From contig JAAYMW010000174.1 in NCBI GenBank assembly GCA_012521175.1, forward strand, positions 1 through 34,101: a stretch of 34,101 nucleotides of DNA, given 5' to 3'. Below are positions 1 to 9,912 of this stretch, piece after piece (positions within the stretch are counted from its first letter, which is position 1; each line of letters begins with the position of its first letter). The position numbers were made by a program, and so were the translations under genes. The notes beneath the pieces are model-generated. The model was given only the letters and a program-made list of their open reading frames with translations, was not told the origin of the DNA and ran no database searches. This DNA is from Candidatus Epulonipiscium sp. (GTDB taxonomy: Bacteria > Bacillota > Clostridia > Lachnospirales > Defluviitaleaceae).

Positions 1-81
1 ATGTTTCCGTGTACGTATTTTAGCGCTTCAGGTTGAGTAGACAACTTGGATGTAATTCCGAAAACCCAGTAAAATCAAGGC

Positions 82-1440
82 TTACAGCCGCGACATCAAT
101 ACGCAGCACTCCACATGTGGCGTATGGGGAAACATGTCCACGCACTGTACCTTTTCCACCTTATATCCATTCTCTACAAACACTTTCAAATCCCTAGCCA
201 GGGATGTAGGTTTGCAGGATACGTATATCATCTGTGGGGCACCGAAATTTATGATTTTATGAATTGCTTTTGGATGGATGCCATCCCGTGGTGGGTCTAG
301 GATAATTAAATCTGGCTTATCTTTTAGTTCGTCTACTTTTGTCAACACATCTCCGGCGATAAATTCACAGTTATCCAAGCCGTTTAATTTGGCGTTTTCT
401 TTGGCCGCTTTGACTGCTTCTTCTACGATTTCAATGCCGATCACTTTCTTGGATACATCTGCCATGATTTGCGCAATGGTTCCTGTTCCGCAATATAAGT
501 CAAATATAATTTTGTCCTTTGTGGAACCGGCAAAGTCTCTCACTACGGAGTATAGTCTTTCTGCTCCTAAGGAATTGGTTTGGAAGAAGGAAAAGGCTGA
601 TATTTTAAACTTTAACCCTAAAATTTCTTCCATAAAGTAGTCTTGTCCGTAAAGGATGCGGGTTTCGTCGCTTTGTACAACATCTGCAAGACTGTCATTA
701 ATGGTATGAAGAATTCCTTTAACTTCACCTTCAAGTTTAAGTTCAAGTATTTCTTTAACTAAACCTGATAAATCCATCTCCATCTGTGAACTGGTGACTA
801 AATTGACTAAAATTTCTCCCAGTTTGGCGCTTTTTCGCACTACTAAGTGGCGAAGATAGCCCTCGTGTCTTCTGTTATGATAAAAAGGAACTTTTCTTTC
901 TTTAAAGTATTCCAGCACTTTCATCATTATCTTTGTAAAATCTTCATCTACGATCTGGCAGCCTTCTACGGTAACCATTTCATAAAAACTGCCCTTCTTA
1001 TGCATACCTAAAGCCAGATCTCCGCCTTTTTCTACGTCTCCAAAGGAGAATTCCATTTTATTTCGATAGGAATATTCTGATGGGCTGGGTACGATATCCA
1101 AAAATTCATATCCTTCTATTCCTGCATGATTGAGCAATCTTTTTACCTGATTTTGCTTGAGTTTTAGCTGTTCATCATAAGGCAAGGTTTGATAGGTACA
1201 TCCTCCACATATTCCAAAATGAGGACAGGCGGCTTCTTTTTCTATAGGCGCTCTTTCCAAAACGTCTTCAATCGAAGCTTCTATTTTGTCTCTTCGTTTC
1301 TTCGTAATGCGCACTTTAACTTTCTGACCTTTAATAGCGTTTTTTACGATTACTTTTTTATCCTCTATATAAGCTATACCTTTGTTTGGAAAGATTACAT
1401 CTTCTATCATTGTTTCATATACTTCGTTTTTCTTAGGCAT
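82..1440 (-). CDS. rlmD: 23S rRNA (uracil-5-)-methyltransferase RlmD/RumA family (TRAM domain, 4Fe-4S motif)
   Basis: 452-aa ORF; CPHFGICGGC Fe-S motif; FDLYCGTGTIAQ SAM motif; DPPRDG and YVSCKPTSLARDL motifs. Confidence 0.93.
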   Translation of the reverse strand: MPKKNEVYETMIEDVIFPNKGIAYIEDKKVIVKNAIKGQKVKVRITKKRRDKIEASIEDVLERAPIEKEAACPHFGICGGCTYQTLPYDEQLKLKQNQVKRLLNHAGIEGYEFLDIVPSPSEYSYRNKMEFSFGDVEKGGDLALGMHKKGSFYEMVTVEGCQIVDEDFTKIMMKVLEYFKERKVPFYHNRRHEGYLRHLVVRKSAKLGEILVNLVTSSQMEMDLSGLVKEILELKLEGEVKGILHTINDSLADVVQSDETRILYGQDYFMEEILGLKFKISAFSFFQTNSLGAERLYSVVRDFAGSTKDKIIFDLYCGTGTIAQIMADVSKKVIGIEIVEEAVKAAKENAKLNGLDNCEFIAGDVLTKVDELKDKPDLIILDPPRDGIHPKAIHKIINFGAPQMIYVSCKPTSLARDLKVFVENGYKVEKVQCVDMFPHTPHVECCVLMSRL

Positions 1441-1535
1441 GGCTTTCCTCCACTAAATTAGTCTATATTGTTATTCTTTATTATTCTTCTTTAAAAAAGG
1501 GATATTCTCCAAACAGATCAAAATATTAGTTCCCT

Positions 1536-1574
1536 TTATTTATTCCATGAGTTTATCCACCATGGAATAAATAA
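1536..1574. repeat. Perfect 14-bp inverted repeat with 11-nt spacer (TTATTTATTCCATG-agtttatccac-CATGGAATAAATAA)
   Basis: Read directly in the yebC-rlmD intergenic region. Confidence 0.7.
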
Positions 1575-1580
1575 TTAAAA

Positions 1581-1620
1581 GGCCCTCTATAGAAATAGCT
1601 TATATTTCCAGTAGAAGGCC
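1581..1620 (-). terminator. Probable intrinsic terminator downstream of yebC
   Basis: Minus strand GGCCTTCTACTGGAAATATAAGCTATTTCTATAGAGGGCC followed by TTTTAATT. Confidence 0.65.
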
Positions 1621-1650
1621 AAATGCTTTTGTATACTATTTAAAAACTGT

Positions 1651-2388
1651 CTACTCTTCCTCTGGTTCATCCCAGTTATGATAAACTTCCTGAACATCAT
1701 CATCGTCTTCAAGAAGATCTAATAAGGTTCTCATTTTCTTAATATCCTGAGGATCTGTTAAGGTTGTTGTTGTCTGAGGAATCATTGCGATTTCTGCGGA
1801 AGCCATATTAATACCTGCTTTTTCAAGCGCTTCTCTCACAACCGAAAACTCCTCAGGTGCTGTTAAGATCTCGTAACCTTCTTCTTCAGCAACAAAATCT
1901 TCTGCTCCGGCATCTAAAGCAAGCATCATCAACTCGTCTTCATCGATGTCGTCGCCTCTTTCAATGATGATTTGTCCTTTTTTATCAAACATAAAAGATA
2001 CGCATCCAGTAGTCCCCATATTTCCTCCACCTTTTGAGAAAGCATGGCGAACATTGGCTGCTGTACGATTTTTATTATCCGTTAATACTTCTACGATAAC
2101 AGCTACTCCACTAGGACCGTAACCTTCATAAATAATAGGTTCATAATTAACTCCGGATACGTCCCCTGCTGCTTTTTTGATGCTTCTTTCTATCGTATCA
2201 TTAGGCATATTGTTAGATTTTGCTTTTGCAATAACATCTCTTAATTTTGCGTTATTCGCAGGATCTGGGCCGCCTTCTTTAACGGCAACTGCAATTTCTC
2301 TACCAAGCTTTGTAAAGATCTTTCCTTTCTTGGCATCTGCCTTTTCTTTTTTATGCTTTATATTGGCAAACTTAGAATGCCCTGCCAT
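1651..2388 (-). CDS. YebC/PmpR family DNA-binding regulatory protein
   Basis: 245 aa beginning [32 protein letters not shown], typical of the family; SD AGGAGG upstream. Confidence 0.95.
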   Translation of the reverse strand: MAGHSKFANIKHKKEKADAKKGKIFTKLGREIAVAVKEGGPDPANNAKLRDVIAKAKSNNMPNDTIERSIKKAAGDVSGVNYEPIIYEGYGPSGVAVIVEVLTDNKNRTAANVRHAFSKGGGNMGTTGCVSFMFDKKGQIIIERGDDIDEDELMMLALDAGAEDFVAEEEGYEILTAPEEFSVVREALEKAGINMASAEIAMIPQTTTTLTDPQDIKKMRTLLDLLEDDDDVQEVYHNWDEPEEE

Positions 2389-2424
2389 TCAATTTCCTCC
2401 TAACATTCTTGTATCCCAGATATT

Positions 2425-3141
2425 TTAGCATGATTCTTGAGATTTGACAATATCGCTTATTTGTTTCAAGCTTGAAACAGTATAGTCAGCATACTGTTTT
2501 TGTCTTGGTTCTTCTTTTCCCTCAGGGTTAAACCATATGGTTTTTATGCCTACTTCTTTTGCTCCAATAATATCTCCCTCAAAATCATCACCAATAAACA
2601 AAATCTCTTCATGTAATACATGAGCTTGATCCATGGCGTAATCAAAGATCTCTGGATGGGGCTTGGCTTTTCCCACTTCTCCAGAATAAACAATCCATTT
2701 AAAGTATTTCTTTAAGTCTGATCCCTCTAATTTAATGGCTTGAGTTTCAGGAAAGCCGTTTGTAATAATCCCCAGGGGATATCTTTCCATTAATTCTTCT
2801 AAGAGTTCTTTTGCTCCTTCTACTAAAAAAGTCCATGTGGGATAAATGGATATATAAAGCTTATTTAATTCAATCGCTAAATCTCGGTTTTTAATATTAT
2901 AGTGCTCCAGTAAATCAATAAAACGATTGATGCGTACTTCTGAATGACCTAACTTCCCTTTTTTATAAGCATCCCATACTTTATCATTACAATAATTGTA
3001 AATCTTTGCAAAGGTCTCTTTATCATCTGAAATAAAACAAAGCTTTTTTAAGTATTCATAAACGCTTTCTATTGATTTTTCCTGAGCTTTATCATGATCC
3101 CACAAAGTATTGTCTAAGTCAAAGAAAATGGCTTTAATCAT
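2425..3141 (-). CDS. HAD superfamily hydrolase, YjjG-type pyrimidine nucleotidase
   Basis: FFDLDNTLWDHD, GIITNGFPETQ and FIGDDFEGDIIGAKEVG motifs; likely start at MIKAIFFDLDN rather than the first ORF Met. Confidence 0.85.
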   Translation of the reverse strand: MIKAIFFDLDNTLWDHDKAQEKSIESVYEYLKKLCFISDDKETFAKIYNYCNDKVWDAYKKGKLGHSEVRINRFIDLLEHYNIKNRDLAIELNKLYISIYPTWTFLVEGAKELLEELMERYPLGIITNGFPETQAIKLEGSDLKKYFKWIVYSGEVGKAKPHPEIFDYAMDQAHVLHEEILFIGDDFEGDIIGAKEVGIKTIWFNPEGKEEPRQKQYADYTVSSLKQISDIVKSQESC

Positions 3142-3350
3142 CGTAATTCCTCTCAATCTTTTCTATTTTAGGCATATAAAAAAACATTAAAAATATCATC
3201 AATTCATAAAAAAATGATTCATTTCTATTCATGTTAGCAGAATATGTATTTATCGTATCATAAACAGCATAAAATTCACAATACGAAAGTCGTAAGTTTT
3301 ATAAGACTTCATGTTTCTCCAAAACTTAAGCATATGATGAGATGGAAGAA

Positions 3351-3395
3351 ATACAAATATCCCCTTGAACTGAAAATTCAAGGGGATATTTGTAT
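3351..3395 (-). terminator. Terminator-like hairpin after cysK: 19-bp perfect stem, 7-nt loop
   Basis: ATACAAATATCCCCTTGAA-ctgaaaa-TTCAAGGGGATATTTGTAT, 8 nt past the cysK stop. Confidence 0.75.
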
Positions 3396-3402
3396 AATGA
3401 TA

Positions 3403-4326
3403 TTAATCTTGATTAAATAATGCTGTACTTAAGTATCTTTCACCGTAGCTTGGGGAAATCGTTAATACTTTTTTGCCTTTTCCAAGTCTTTTTGCAACTT
3501 TAAGAGCAGCAGCAATAGCAGCTCCTGAAGAGATTCCTACAAGAATGCCTTCTTCTTTTGCCATTCTTCTTGCAGTCTCTAATGCTTCTTCGTCTGTAAT
3601 TTTCTCAATGGAATTATAAATTTTCGTATCCAATACATCCGGAATAAATCCTGCACCGATTCCTTGAATCAAATGGGGGCCTTTCTTTTCTCCTGATAAT
3701 ACAGCAGATTTTGCAGGTTCAACTGCTACAATTTCTATATTAGGAATGGCTTCTCTTAATACTTGACCACATCCAGTAATGGTTCCACCGGTTCCTATAG
3801 CAGACACAAATGCATCTAAATCCGTACCCATGGCTTCTAAAATCTCTTTCCCTGTTGTGTTGCGATGTATTTCAGGATTTGCTGGGTTTTCAAATTGCTG
3901 AGGCATAAAGTAACCTTCTTGTTCTACCAATTCCTTAGCTTTATTGATTGCTCCTGTCATTCCTTCTGACCCAGGGGTTAAGTAAAGTTCTGCACCGAAT
4001 GCTTTTAAAAGTTTTCTTCTTTCTAAACTCATGGTCTCAGGCATGGTTAGTACGACACGATAGCCTTTTGCTGCTCCAATCATCGCCAAACCTATTCCTG
4101 TATTTCCGCTGGTAGGCTCTACAATAGTGTCGCCTGGCTTTATTTTCCCTGCTTTTTCTGCAGCTTCAATCATATTTAAGGCAATTCTGTCTTTTACACT
4201 GCTTCCAGGATTATACCATTCCAATTTCACATAAACCTCTGCGCTATCTTGATCTACTAGCTTATTTAATCTAACGATAGGGGTATTTCCAATTAACTCC
4301 GTAATAGAATTATATACTTTACTCAT
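3403..4326 (-). CDS. cysK: Cysteine synthase A (O-acetylserine sulfhydrylase)
   Basis: [15 protein letters not shown]-lysine motif, [22 protein letters not shown]. Confidence 0.96.
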   Translation of the reverse strand: MSKVYNSITELIGNTPIVRLNKLVDQDSAEVYVKLEWYNPGSSVKDRIALNMIEAAEKAGKIKPGDTIVEPTSGNTGIGLAMIGAAKGYRVVLTMPETMSLERRKLLKAFGAELYLTPGSEGMTGAINKAKELVEQEGYFMPQQFENPANPEIHRNTTGKEILEAMGTDLDAFVSAIGTGGTITGCGQVLREAIPNIEIVAVEPAKSAVLSGEKKGPHLIQGIGAGFIPDVLDTKIYNSIEKITDEEALETARRMAKEEGILVGISSGAAIAAALKVAKRLGKGKKVLTISPSYGERYLSTALFNQD

Positions 4327-4379
4327 TGTGCTTCCTCCTTAATCCCTATAATTTTTATCGGAATTTATGATTTTGGTTT

Positions 4380-4409
4380 ATTTTACTATATATTTTTCTG
4401 ATTTGTCAA
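4380..4409 (-). promoter_or_regulatory. Putative SigA promoter of cysK (TTGACA-N18-TAAAAT)
   Basis: Minus strand TTGACAAATCAGAAAAATATATAGTAAAAT upstream of cysK. Confidence 0.7.
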
Positions 4410-4435
4410 TACTTTTTCCATATATTCTTAATTTT

Positions 4436-4822
4436 TTATTTTCCCATGGTTCTTAAGGCAACCAATACACACGCCTGTACAGCATTTATCCCTTTTTCTT
4501 TTGCCAGGGCAAGAAGTTCCTCACTGACAGTTCCGGGCTGAAGCCAAATGTTTTTAATACCCAGCTCGGCGCATTCTTCTACAACACCCAGTCCTATTTT
4601 GGGATTCACAACAAAATCAACAACTTCAGGCTTTTCGGGCAAATCCTTTAAAGCTTTGTAGGCTTTATCCCCGTCTATCTCATCATATTTTGGACTAACG
4701 GGATAAGCTTTATACCCTGCTTCTTTTAACGCTTTATAGATCTTGTACCCGTATTTTTCTTGATCAATGGTCGCCCCCACCACTGCCCAAACCTTTTTTT
4801 CCATTAGTTGTTCTGGTGTCAT
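4436..4822 (-). CDS. CoA-binding domain protein
   Basis: 128 aa; Rossmann-like WAVVGAT...KIYKALKEAGYKAYPVSP; NIWLQPG motif. Confidence 0.88.
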   Translation of the reverse strand: MTPEQLMEKKVWAVVGATIDQEKYGYKIYKALKEAGYKAYPVSPKYDEIDGDKAYKALKDLPEKPEVVDFVVNPKIGLGVVEECAELGIKNIWLQPGTVSEELLALAKEKGINAVQACVLVALRTMGK

Positions 4823-5508
4823 AATGATTCCTCCTCATTTATTTCTTCAATATTCAATTCGTTATCTATCCATGCACCATACACATATTTGATTTGCTGG
4901 ATCTGTGCCTGGGCACCGCTAATTTCGGTTATTTTACTGATAAACTTCTCCTCATTTCCTTGTTCTACTAAAACAACAAAAGTGATTGCGTCAGTATAGA
5001 TTGTATCCTGAATAACATTCCCCATTTGAAGAATTTCATACTGTATTTTCCCCAGCCGGGAGTAATCGGTCACTACATGGAAAACGCAGTAAAGCACTTT
5101 TTCAACAATTTTAGCTGCCAAAACGCCTTCCCTGGCACATCTTCCATATGCCCGGACAAGACCCCCTGTTCCAAGAAGGGTTCCGCCAAAATACCTTGTT
5201 ACTACAATGGCAGTATTTTTTAGATCATCTCCTTTTAATACATTTAAAACAGGCAACCCTGCCGTTCCACTAGGTTCACCGTCATCGCTAAATCTCTGAA
5301 TTTGATCTCTTTCACCGATTTGATAGGCAAATACATTATGGGTTGCATCCCAGTACTTTTTTCTCATTTCTTCGATAAATGCCTGTGCTTCTTCTTCATT
5401 CTTAACAGGTCGAACTGTGGCTATAAATCTTGACTTTTTTTCTATGATTTCTGCTTCGGCAGGTTGTAATATAGTTTTAAATCTTTTTAGCATAAATCTT
5501 CTCCTCAA
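4819..5508 (-). CDS. YigZ/IMPACT family protein
   Basis: KSRFIATVRPVKNEEEAQAFIEE, RFSDDGEPSGTAGLPVLNVL, TRYFGGTLLGTGGLVRAY; overlaps downstream gene by ATGA. Confidence 0.92.
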   Translation of the reverse strand: MRRRFMLKRFKTILQPAEAEIIEKKSRFIATVRPVKNEEEAQAFIEEMRKKYWDATHNVFAYQIGERDQIQRFSDDGEPSGTAGLPVLNVLKGDDLKNTAIVVTRYFGGTLLGTGGLVRAYGRCAREGVLAAKIVEKVLYCVFHVVTDYSRLGKIQYEILQMGNVIQDTIYTDAITFVVLVEQGNEEKFISKITEISGAQAQIQQIKYVYGAWIDNELNIEEINEEESL

Positions 5509-5601
5509 AACTTAATTTATATTTATTATATCATATAATATAAATAATTAGTTTAACAAGCTTAACTTTGGTTAACATAACTCAAAAAAATGGATATTAA
5601 A

Positions 5602-5630
5602 AAACACCTTGTATTATCTCCAAGGTGTTT
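5602..5630 (-). terminator. Intrinsic terminator whose 5' arm lies inside the DUF6514 coding sequence
   Basis: Minus strand AAACACCTTG-gagataata-CAAGGTGTTTTTTAAT; the TAA stop lies in the loop. Confidence 0.85.
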
Positions 5631-5928
5631 CATCCATCAAATCATCTATTATATAAAGCATCGAGATTGGTGTAACGGCATGAGCAATGAGTTTATTAAT
5701 AATCTCCTTAGCCATTTCTTTTTCATGGGTAAGCGATTCAATTTGATCCGTCTCAGTATAGATTGTCTCTCCAAAATGAGCACACTTTTTTACAATTTCG
5801 ATTCCATAGGTTTTGGTCAAATGATTGGTTTCCTTATTTTCTTTTTCTAATAGAAAATATTCCAGTTGAATCGTTCCTCCATCTGGTGTGCAACAATTTC
5901 TGGTTCCTTCTAAGAATTTTGCAAGCAT
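5614..5928 (-). CDS. DUF6514 family protein
   Basis: Start revised to MLAKFLEGTRNCC with GGGGGG upstream; YGIEIVKK...ITP-type C-terminus resembles DUF6514. Confidence 0.65.
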   Translation of the reverse strand: MLAKFLEGTRNCCTPDGGTIQLEYFLLEKENKETNHLTKTYGIEIVKKCAHFGETIYTETDQIESLTHEKEMAKEIINKLIAHAVTPISMLYIIDDLMDETPWR

Positions 5929-6049
5929 TACAACAACCCCCCGTAATAATCTTAGGTGTAAACTGCTATTACTTCTAAAGGTTATTATAGCAAAACAAAA
6001 GAAAAAAACCAGAATAAGATTTCGCAATATTCACTCATATTTTTATGAT

Positions 6050-6056
6050 TTCGACA
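6050..6056 (-). promoter_or_regulatory. Candidate Spo0A box (TGTCGAA)
   Basis: Minus strand AATAATGTCGAAATC. Confidence 0.5.
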
Positions 6057-6083
6057 TTATTAAAATTTATATTTTACCTTCTT

Positions 6084-6090
6084 TGTCGAA
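6084..6090 (+). promoter_or_regulatory. Candidate Spo0A box (TTTGTCGAA)
   Basis: Plus strand CTTTGTCGAATACC, matching the extended 0A consensus TTTGTCRAA. Confidence 0.5.
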
Positions 6091-6148
6091 TACCGTTAAA
6101 CAGTTTGATTATTTGCGATATTTTTTTCGCATTTAAGTAAAAAACTTT

Positions 6149-7408
6149 TTATTTAATCATATATTTCTCCAACTTACGATAAACTTCTTCATTCACATTG
6201 GCTTCTATATAAATGCCGTCTTCCCTATATTCCTCCAGGATCTTTTCCCCTTGCCCCCGAATAAGTTGAAGCATTCCTGTATCGGAGTAAGGAATGAGTG
6301 CTTTTAAGATTTTTCGATTGGCTTTTAGAATATTTTCTATTTCTGACAAAACTTCATTTAAGCCCTCCGATGTTTTAGCGGAGACTTTAAAGGTCTTTTC
6401 TGCCTTTTTATCTACTGGAAGATGGTTGGAAACACCGATATCCATTTTGTTGTACAAGGTAAGGATAGGTTTTCCCAGGGCATTTAATTTTTCTAAAGTC
6501 TCATACACAGTCTTCATATGAACTTCTATGCTTTGGCTGGTTCCATCTACAACATGAAGAAGAATGTCGGCATATTGAGCTTCTTCCAGGGTGGATCTAA
6601 AGGCTTTGATTAAATGATGGGGCAGCTTTCTTATAAATCCTACCGTATCGGTAATCAGCACTTCTGATCCTCCGGGAAGAATGAGGCTTCTTGTAGTAGG
6701 ATCAAGAGTCGCAAATAATTTATTCTCAGCCAATACATCCGCTCTGGAAAGTGTATTCAGCAGTGTAGACTTCCCTGCATTGGTGTAGCCTACAATCGCA
6801 ATAAGAGGCGTTCCTGCTTTTTTTCTTCTGGAGCGAATCAGTTCACGATGGGTTTCTATCTCCACTAATTCAGCCTTTAATTGACCAATACGACTTCTTA
6901 TATGTCTTCTGTCGGTTTCTAGTTTCTTTTCCCCCGGACCTCTTGTTCCTATGCCTCCACCTAATCTCGATAAAGCAGCGCCTGAACCTGCAAGTCTTGA
7001 CAGCTGATATCTTAGCTGAGCCAGTTCTACTTGAATCTTACCTTCTTTAGATTTGGCTCTTTGCGCAAAAATATCTAGGATAAGCATTGTCCTGTCCATG
7101 ACTTTGCATTCAAGCATTTTCTCAAGATTTCTCATTTGAGCAGGAGACAGTTCATCATCGCAGATAATTCCTGTTGCACCTAGCTCTTCTATCCTGTTTT
7201 TAAGCTCTTCAATCTTTCCTTTGCCTAAATAGGTAGAGGGATGGATTTTTTCCCTCTTTTGAATAAGTTTATCCAGGGTAACAGCTCCTGCTGTATTCGC
7301 CAATTCTTCCAGTTCGTCAATACTTTCTTCAATATTTTCGTCTGTTTCTACTCCCACAAGGATAACCTTTTCAATGGGCTCTGTGTTTTCAAATAATTGT
7401 TCGTCCAA
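6149..7408 (-). CDS. hflX: GTPase HflX
   Basis: GGGIGTRGPGEKKLETDRR, GYTNAGKSTLLN, DTVGFIRKLPHHL. Confidence 0.96.
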   Translation of the reverse strand: MDEQLFENTEPIEKVILVGVETDENIEESIDELEELANTAGAVTLDKLIQKREKIHPSTYLGKGKIEELKNRIEELGATGIICDDELSPAQMRNLEKMLECKVMDRTMLILDIFAQRAKSKEGKIQVELAQLRYQLSRLAGSGAALSRLGGGIGTRGPGEKKLETDRRHIRSRIGQLKAELVEIETHRELIRSRRKKAGTPLIAIVGYTNAGKSTLLNTLSRADVLAENKLFATLDPTTRSLILPGGSEVLITDTVGFIRKLPHHLIKAFRSTLEEAQYADILLHVVDGTSQSIEVHMKTVYETLEKLNALGKPILTLYNKMDIGVSNHLPVDKKAEKTFKVSAKTSEGLNEVLSEIENILKANRKILKALIPYSDTGMLQLIRGQGEKILEEYREDGIYIEANVNEEVYRKLEKYMIK

Positions 7409-7443
7409 AGATATTTCTCCTTTGTAAAAAATTTAGAGAATGA

Positions 7444-9564
7444 TTATAGTTGGAAAAGCAATTCACTATAAGTAGGGATTGGCCACAGTTCTGCATCCAC
7501 CAAAGTTTCAAGGTGGTCTGCATCTTCTCTTAATTTTTTCATTTCTTCACAAACCACATCACGGTAGTAACATGCTTTTTTATAGGAGTCCTCTTGCATA
7601 CTACACGCTTTCTGAGTAGCTTCTTCTAAGCTGTTTAAATTGCGTTTAAACGAAGCTAAAGTATTGCTTAATTCTTCTAATAATTCCACTTGAGCACTTA
7701 CATCAAAATCACCAATATTTTTAATCTTTGAGATGGATTCTGCCACTTGAGCAGAAAATTTGATACCCACAGGTAAAATCTGACGCTTTGCCATAAGAAT
7801 CATAGTCTTTGCTTCAATTTTAATGGTATTGATGTAATCTTCCAGTAATATTTCAAATCTGGAACAAAGCTCCGTTTTAGAAAGTACTTTATGTCTTTCA
7901 AATAAGTTAATAGCTTTTTCTGTGATAAGAGCAGGAATAGCATCCACTGTAGAAGATATATTCGGAAGACCTCTTCTGGCTGCTTCTTCTATCCATTCAT
8001 TAGAATATCCATTTCCATTAAAAATTACTCGTTTATGTTCTCTAATAGTTCTTCGTAAAAGTTTTCTTACTGCCCTATCAAAGTCCTCTGCTTTTTCCAG
8101 CTCGTCTGCCATCTCACATAATACATCCGCTACAATGGTATTTGTGATGACATTTGGATCGGAGATAGATGCAGAAGAAGGCACCATTCTAAATTCAAAT
8201 TTGTTTCCTGTAAAGGCAAAGGGAGAAGTTCTGTTCCTGTCGGTGGTGTCTTTGCGCATCTGAGGTAAAGTCGATACACCAATTTCAAGAATTTCTCTTT
8301 CTTTAGAGCATACATCACATCCAGTCTCTATTTGCTCTAGAATCTCAGTTAATTGCTCCCCTAAGAAAATTGAAATAATTGCCGGAGGTGCTTCATTGGC
8401 ACCTAATCTATGGTCGTTTCCTGGATTTGCAGCAGAAACCCTGAGTAAATCCGCATGTAAATCAACTGCTTTAATAATTGCAACCAAGAATAATAAAAAT
8501 TGGATATTTTCATGGGGCGTACGGCCAGGCTTTAATAAATTTTGTCCGTCATCTGTAGAAAGTGACCAGTTATTATGTTTTCCTGAACCATTTACCCCAG
8601 CAAAAGGCTTTTCATGGAGAAGACAAGCAAAGCCATGTCTGTCAGCAACTTTTTTAAGAGTCTCCATAATCAGCTGATTATGGTCGGCTGCTACATTGGT
8701 CGTATCAAAAATCGGAGCAATTTCGAATTGAGCCGGAGCTACTTCATTATGTTTCGTTTTAGCAGGTACGCCCAGCTTCCAAAGTTCAATATCCAGTTCC
8801 TGCATAAATCCAGCAACTCTTTCTTTGATGCTGCCATAATAATGGTCTTCTTTTTCCTGACCTTTTGGAGGCAAAGCTCCAAATAAGGTTCTTCCGGTAA
8901 AGATTAAATCTTTTCTTTGTTCATATAGTTTTTTATCCACTAAAAAGTATTCCTGCTCTGCCCCAACTGTAGTAATTACTTTTTTTGTTGTAGTATTGCC
9001 AAATAATCTTAATATTCTAAGAGCCTGTTTTGAAATTGCTTCCATCGAGCGAAGTAGAGGAGTCTTTTTATCCAGCGCATCTCCTGTATAAGAGCAGAAT
9101 GCCGTTGGAATGTATAATGTAATGCCATTAGCGTCTTCTTTTAAGAATGCAGGAGAGGTACAATCCCATGCCGTATATCCTCTGGCTTCAAAAGTAGCAC
9201 GGAGCCCCCCTGAAGGAAAAGATGAAGCATCGGATTCCCCTTTAATTAACTCTTTTCCAGAAAACTCCATAATCACACGACCATCGGGGGTGGGAGAAAT
9301 AAAGGATTCGTGTTTTTCGGCTGTCATTCCTGTCATAGGCTGAAACCAGTGAGTATAATGCGTAGCACCTCTTTCGATAGCCCAGTCTTTCATAGCATTG
9401 GCAACAACTTCAGCTACTTTTAAATCCAAAGATGCGCCCTCATCAATTGTTTTCTTTAATGCTTTATAAGTCTCTTTTGGCAATCTCTCTCTCATAGTGG
9501 AATCATTAAAAACATTAGAACCAAAATTTTCTGTTAGTGGATTTCCTTGATATTTCTTATTCAC
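7444..9564 (-). CDS. glnN: Glutamine synthetase type III
   Basis: 706 aa; [56 protein letters not shown] start with SD AGGAGG. Confidence 0.95.
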   Translation of the reverse strand: MNKKYQGNPLTENFGSNVFNDSTMRERLPKETYKALKKTIDEGASLDLKVAEVVANAMKDWAIERGATHYTHWFQPMTGMTAEKHESFISPTPDGRVIMEFSGKELIKGESDASSFPSGGLRATFEARGYTAWDCTSPAFLKEDANGITLYIPTAFCSYTGDALDKKTPLLRSMEAISKQALRILRLFGNTTTKKVITTVGAEQEYFLVDKKLYEQRKDLIFTGRTLFGALPPKGQEKEDHYYGSIKERVAGFMQELDIELWKLGVPAKTKHNEVAPAQFEIAPIFDTTNVAADHNQLIMETLKKVADRHGFACLLHEKPFAGVNGSGKHNNWSLSTDDGQNLLKPGRTPHENIQFLLFLVAIIKAVDLHADLLRVSAANPGNDHRLGANEAPPAIISIFLGEQLTEILEQIETGCDVCSKEREILEIGVSTLPQMRKDTTDRNRTSPFAFTGNKFEFRMVPSSASISDPNVITNTIVADVLCEMADELEKAEDFDRAVRKLLRRTIREHKRVIFNGNGYSNEWIEEAARRGLPNISSTVDAIPALITEKAINLFERHKVLSKTELCSRFEILLEDYINTIKIEAKTMILMAKRQILPVGIKFSAQVAESISKIKNIGDFDVSAQVELLEELSNTLASFKRNLNSLEEATQKACSMQEDSYKKACYYRDVVCEEMKKLREDADHLETLVDAELWPIPTYSELLFQL

Positions 9565-9607
9565 AGTTTTTCCTCCTATAATTCATTTAAAAGCGTCAAA
9601 TTAATAT

Positions 9608-9637
9608 AAAAAACGTTCTCAAACTTTCTTGAGAACG
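9608..9637 (-). terminator. Intrinsic terminator within the glnN 5' leader (attenuator candidate)
   Basis: Minus strand CGTTCTCAA-GAAAGT-TTGAGAACG-TTTTTT, 44 nt upstream of the glnN start, with no minus-strand gene upstream. Confidence 0.8.
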
Positions 9638-9912
9638 CTATGATTTCAAAGAATTCTGTGGCAAAAAACTCAAATGACCTTATCAATAAATCTGTGAGTA
9701 TATTATCACACTAAAAATGTATATGCAATAGGTATAAAAAATTTTATAATCATTTACAAAATAGGTTTTAACTAAATTTTCTCTATGTTATAATTATTTT
9801 AAATCTAAGATGCATATTATTGATTCTATTGTGCATCTGCTACATAAATTTCAGTCTTATGTTCACTCTATTACTGAAAAAACAAATGATTAATTATGAA
9901 AGGATAGGTATT

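Noticed and set aside
115-300. Short plus-strand ORFs antisense to clear genes (for example 115-300, 278-640, 1189-1461, 7922-8263, 8614-8886, 29166-29396)
   Set aside because: They lie opposite well-supported CDSs, have low-complexity or implausible composition and no convincing SD; they are shadow ORFs.
3157-3345. Minus-strand reading frames upstream of the HAD gene (MLKFWRNMKSYKTYDFRIVNF..., MNRNESFFYELMIF...)
   Set aside because: Short, without an SD, interrupted by stops; a TTGTGA-N18-TACGAT promoter-like sequence suggests this is leader DNA.
5888-6136. Plus-strand 82-aa ORF over the DUF6514 upstream region
   Set aside because: AT-rich, unlikely composition (KKKTRIRFRN...), no SD; the region is better explained as regulatory DNA.
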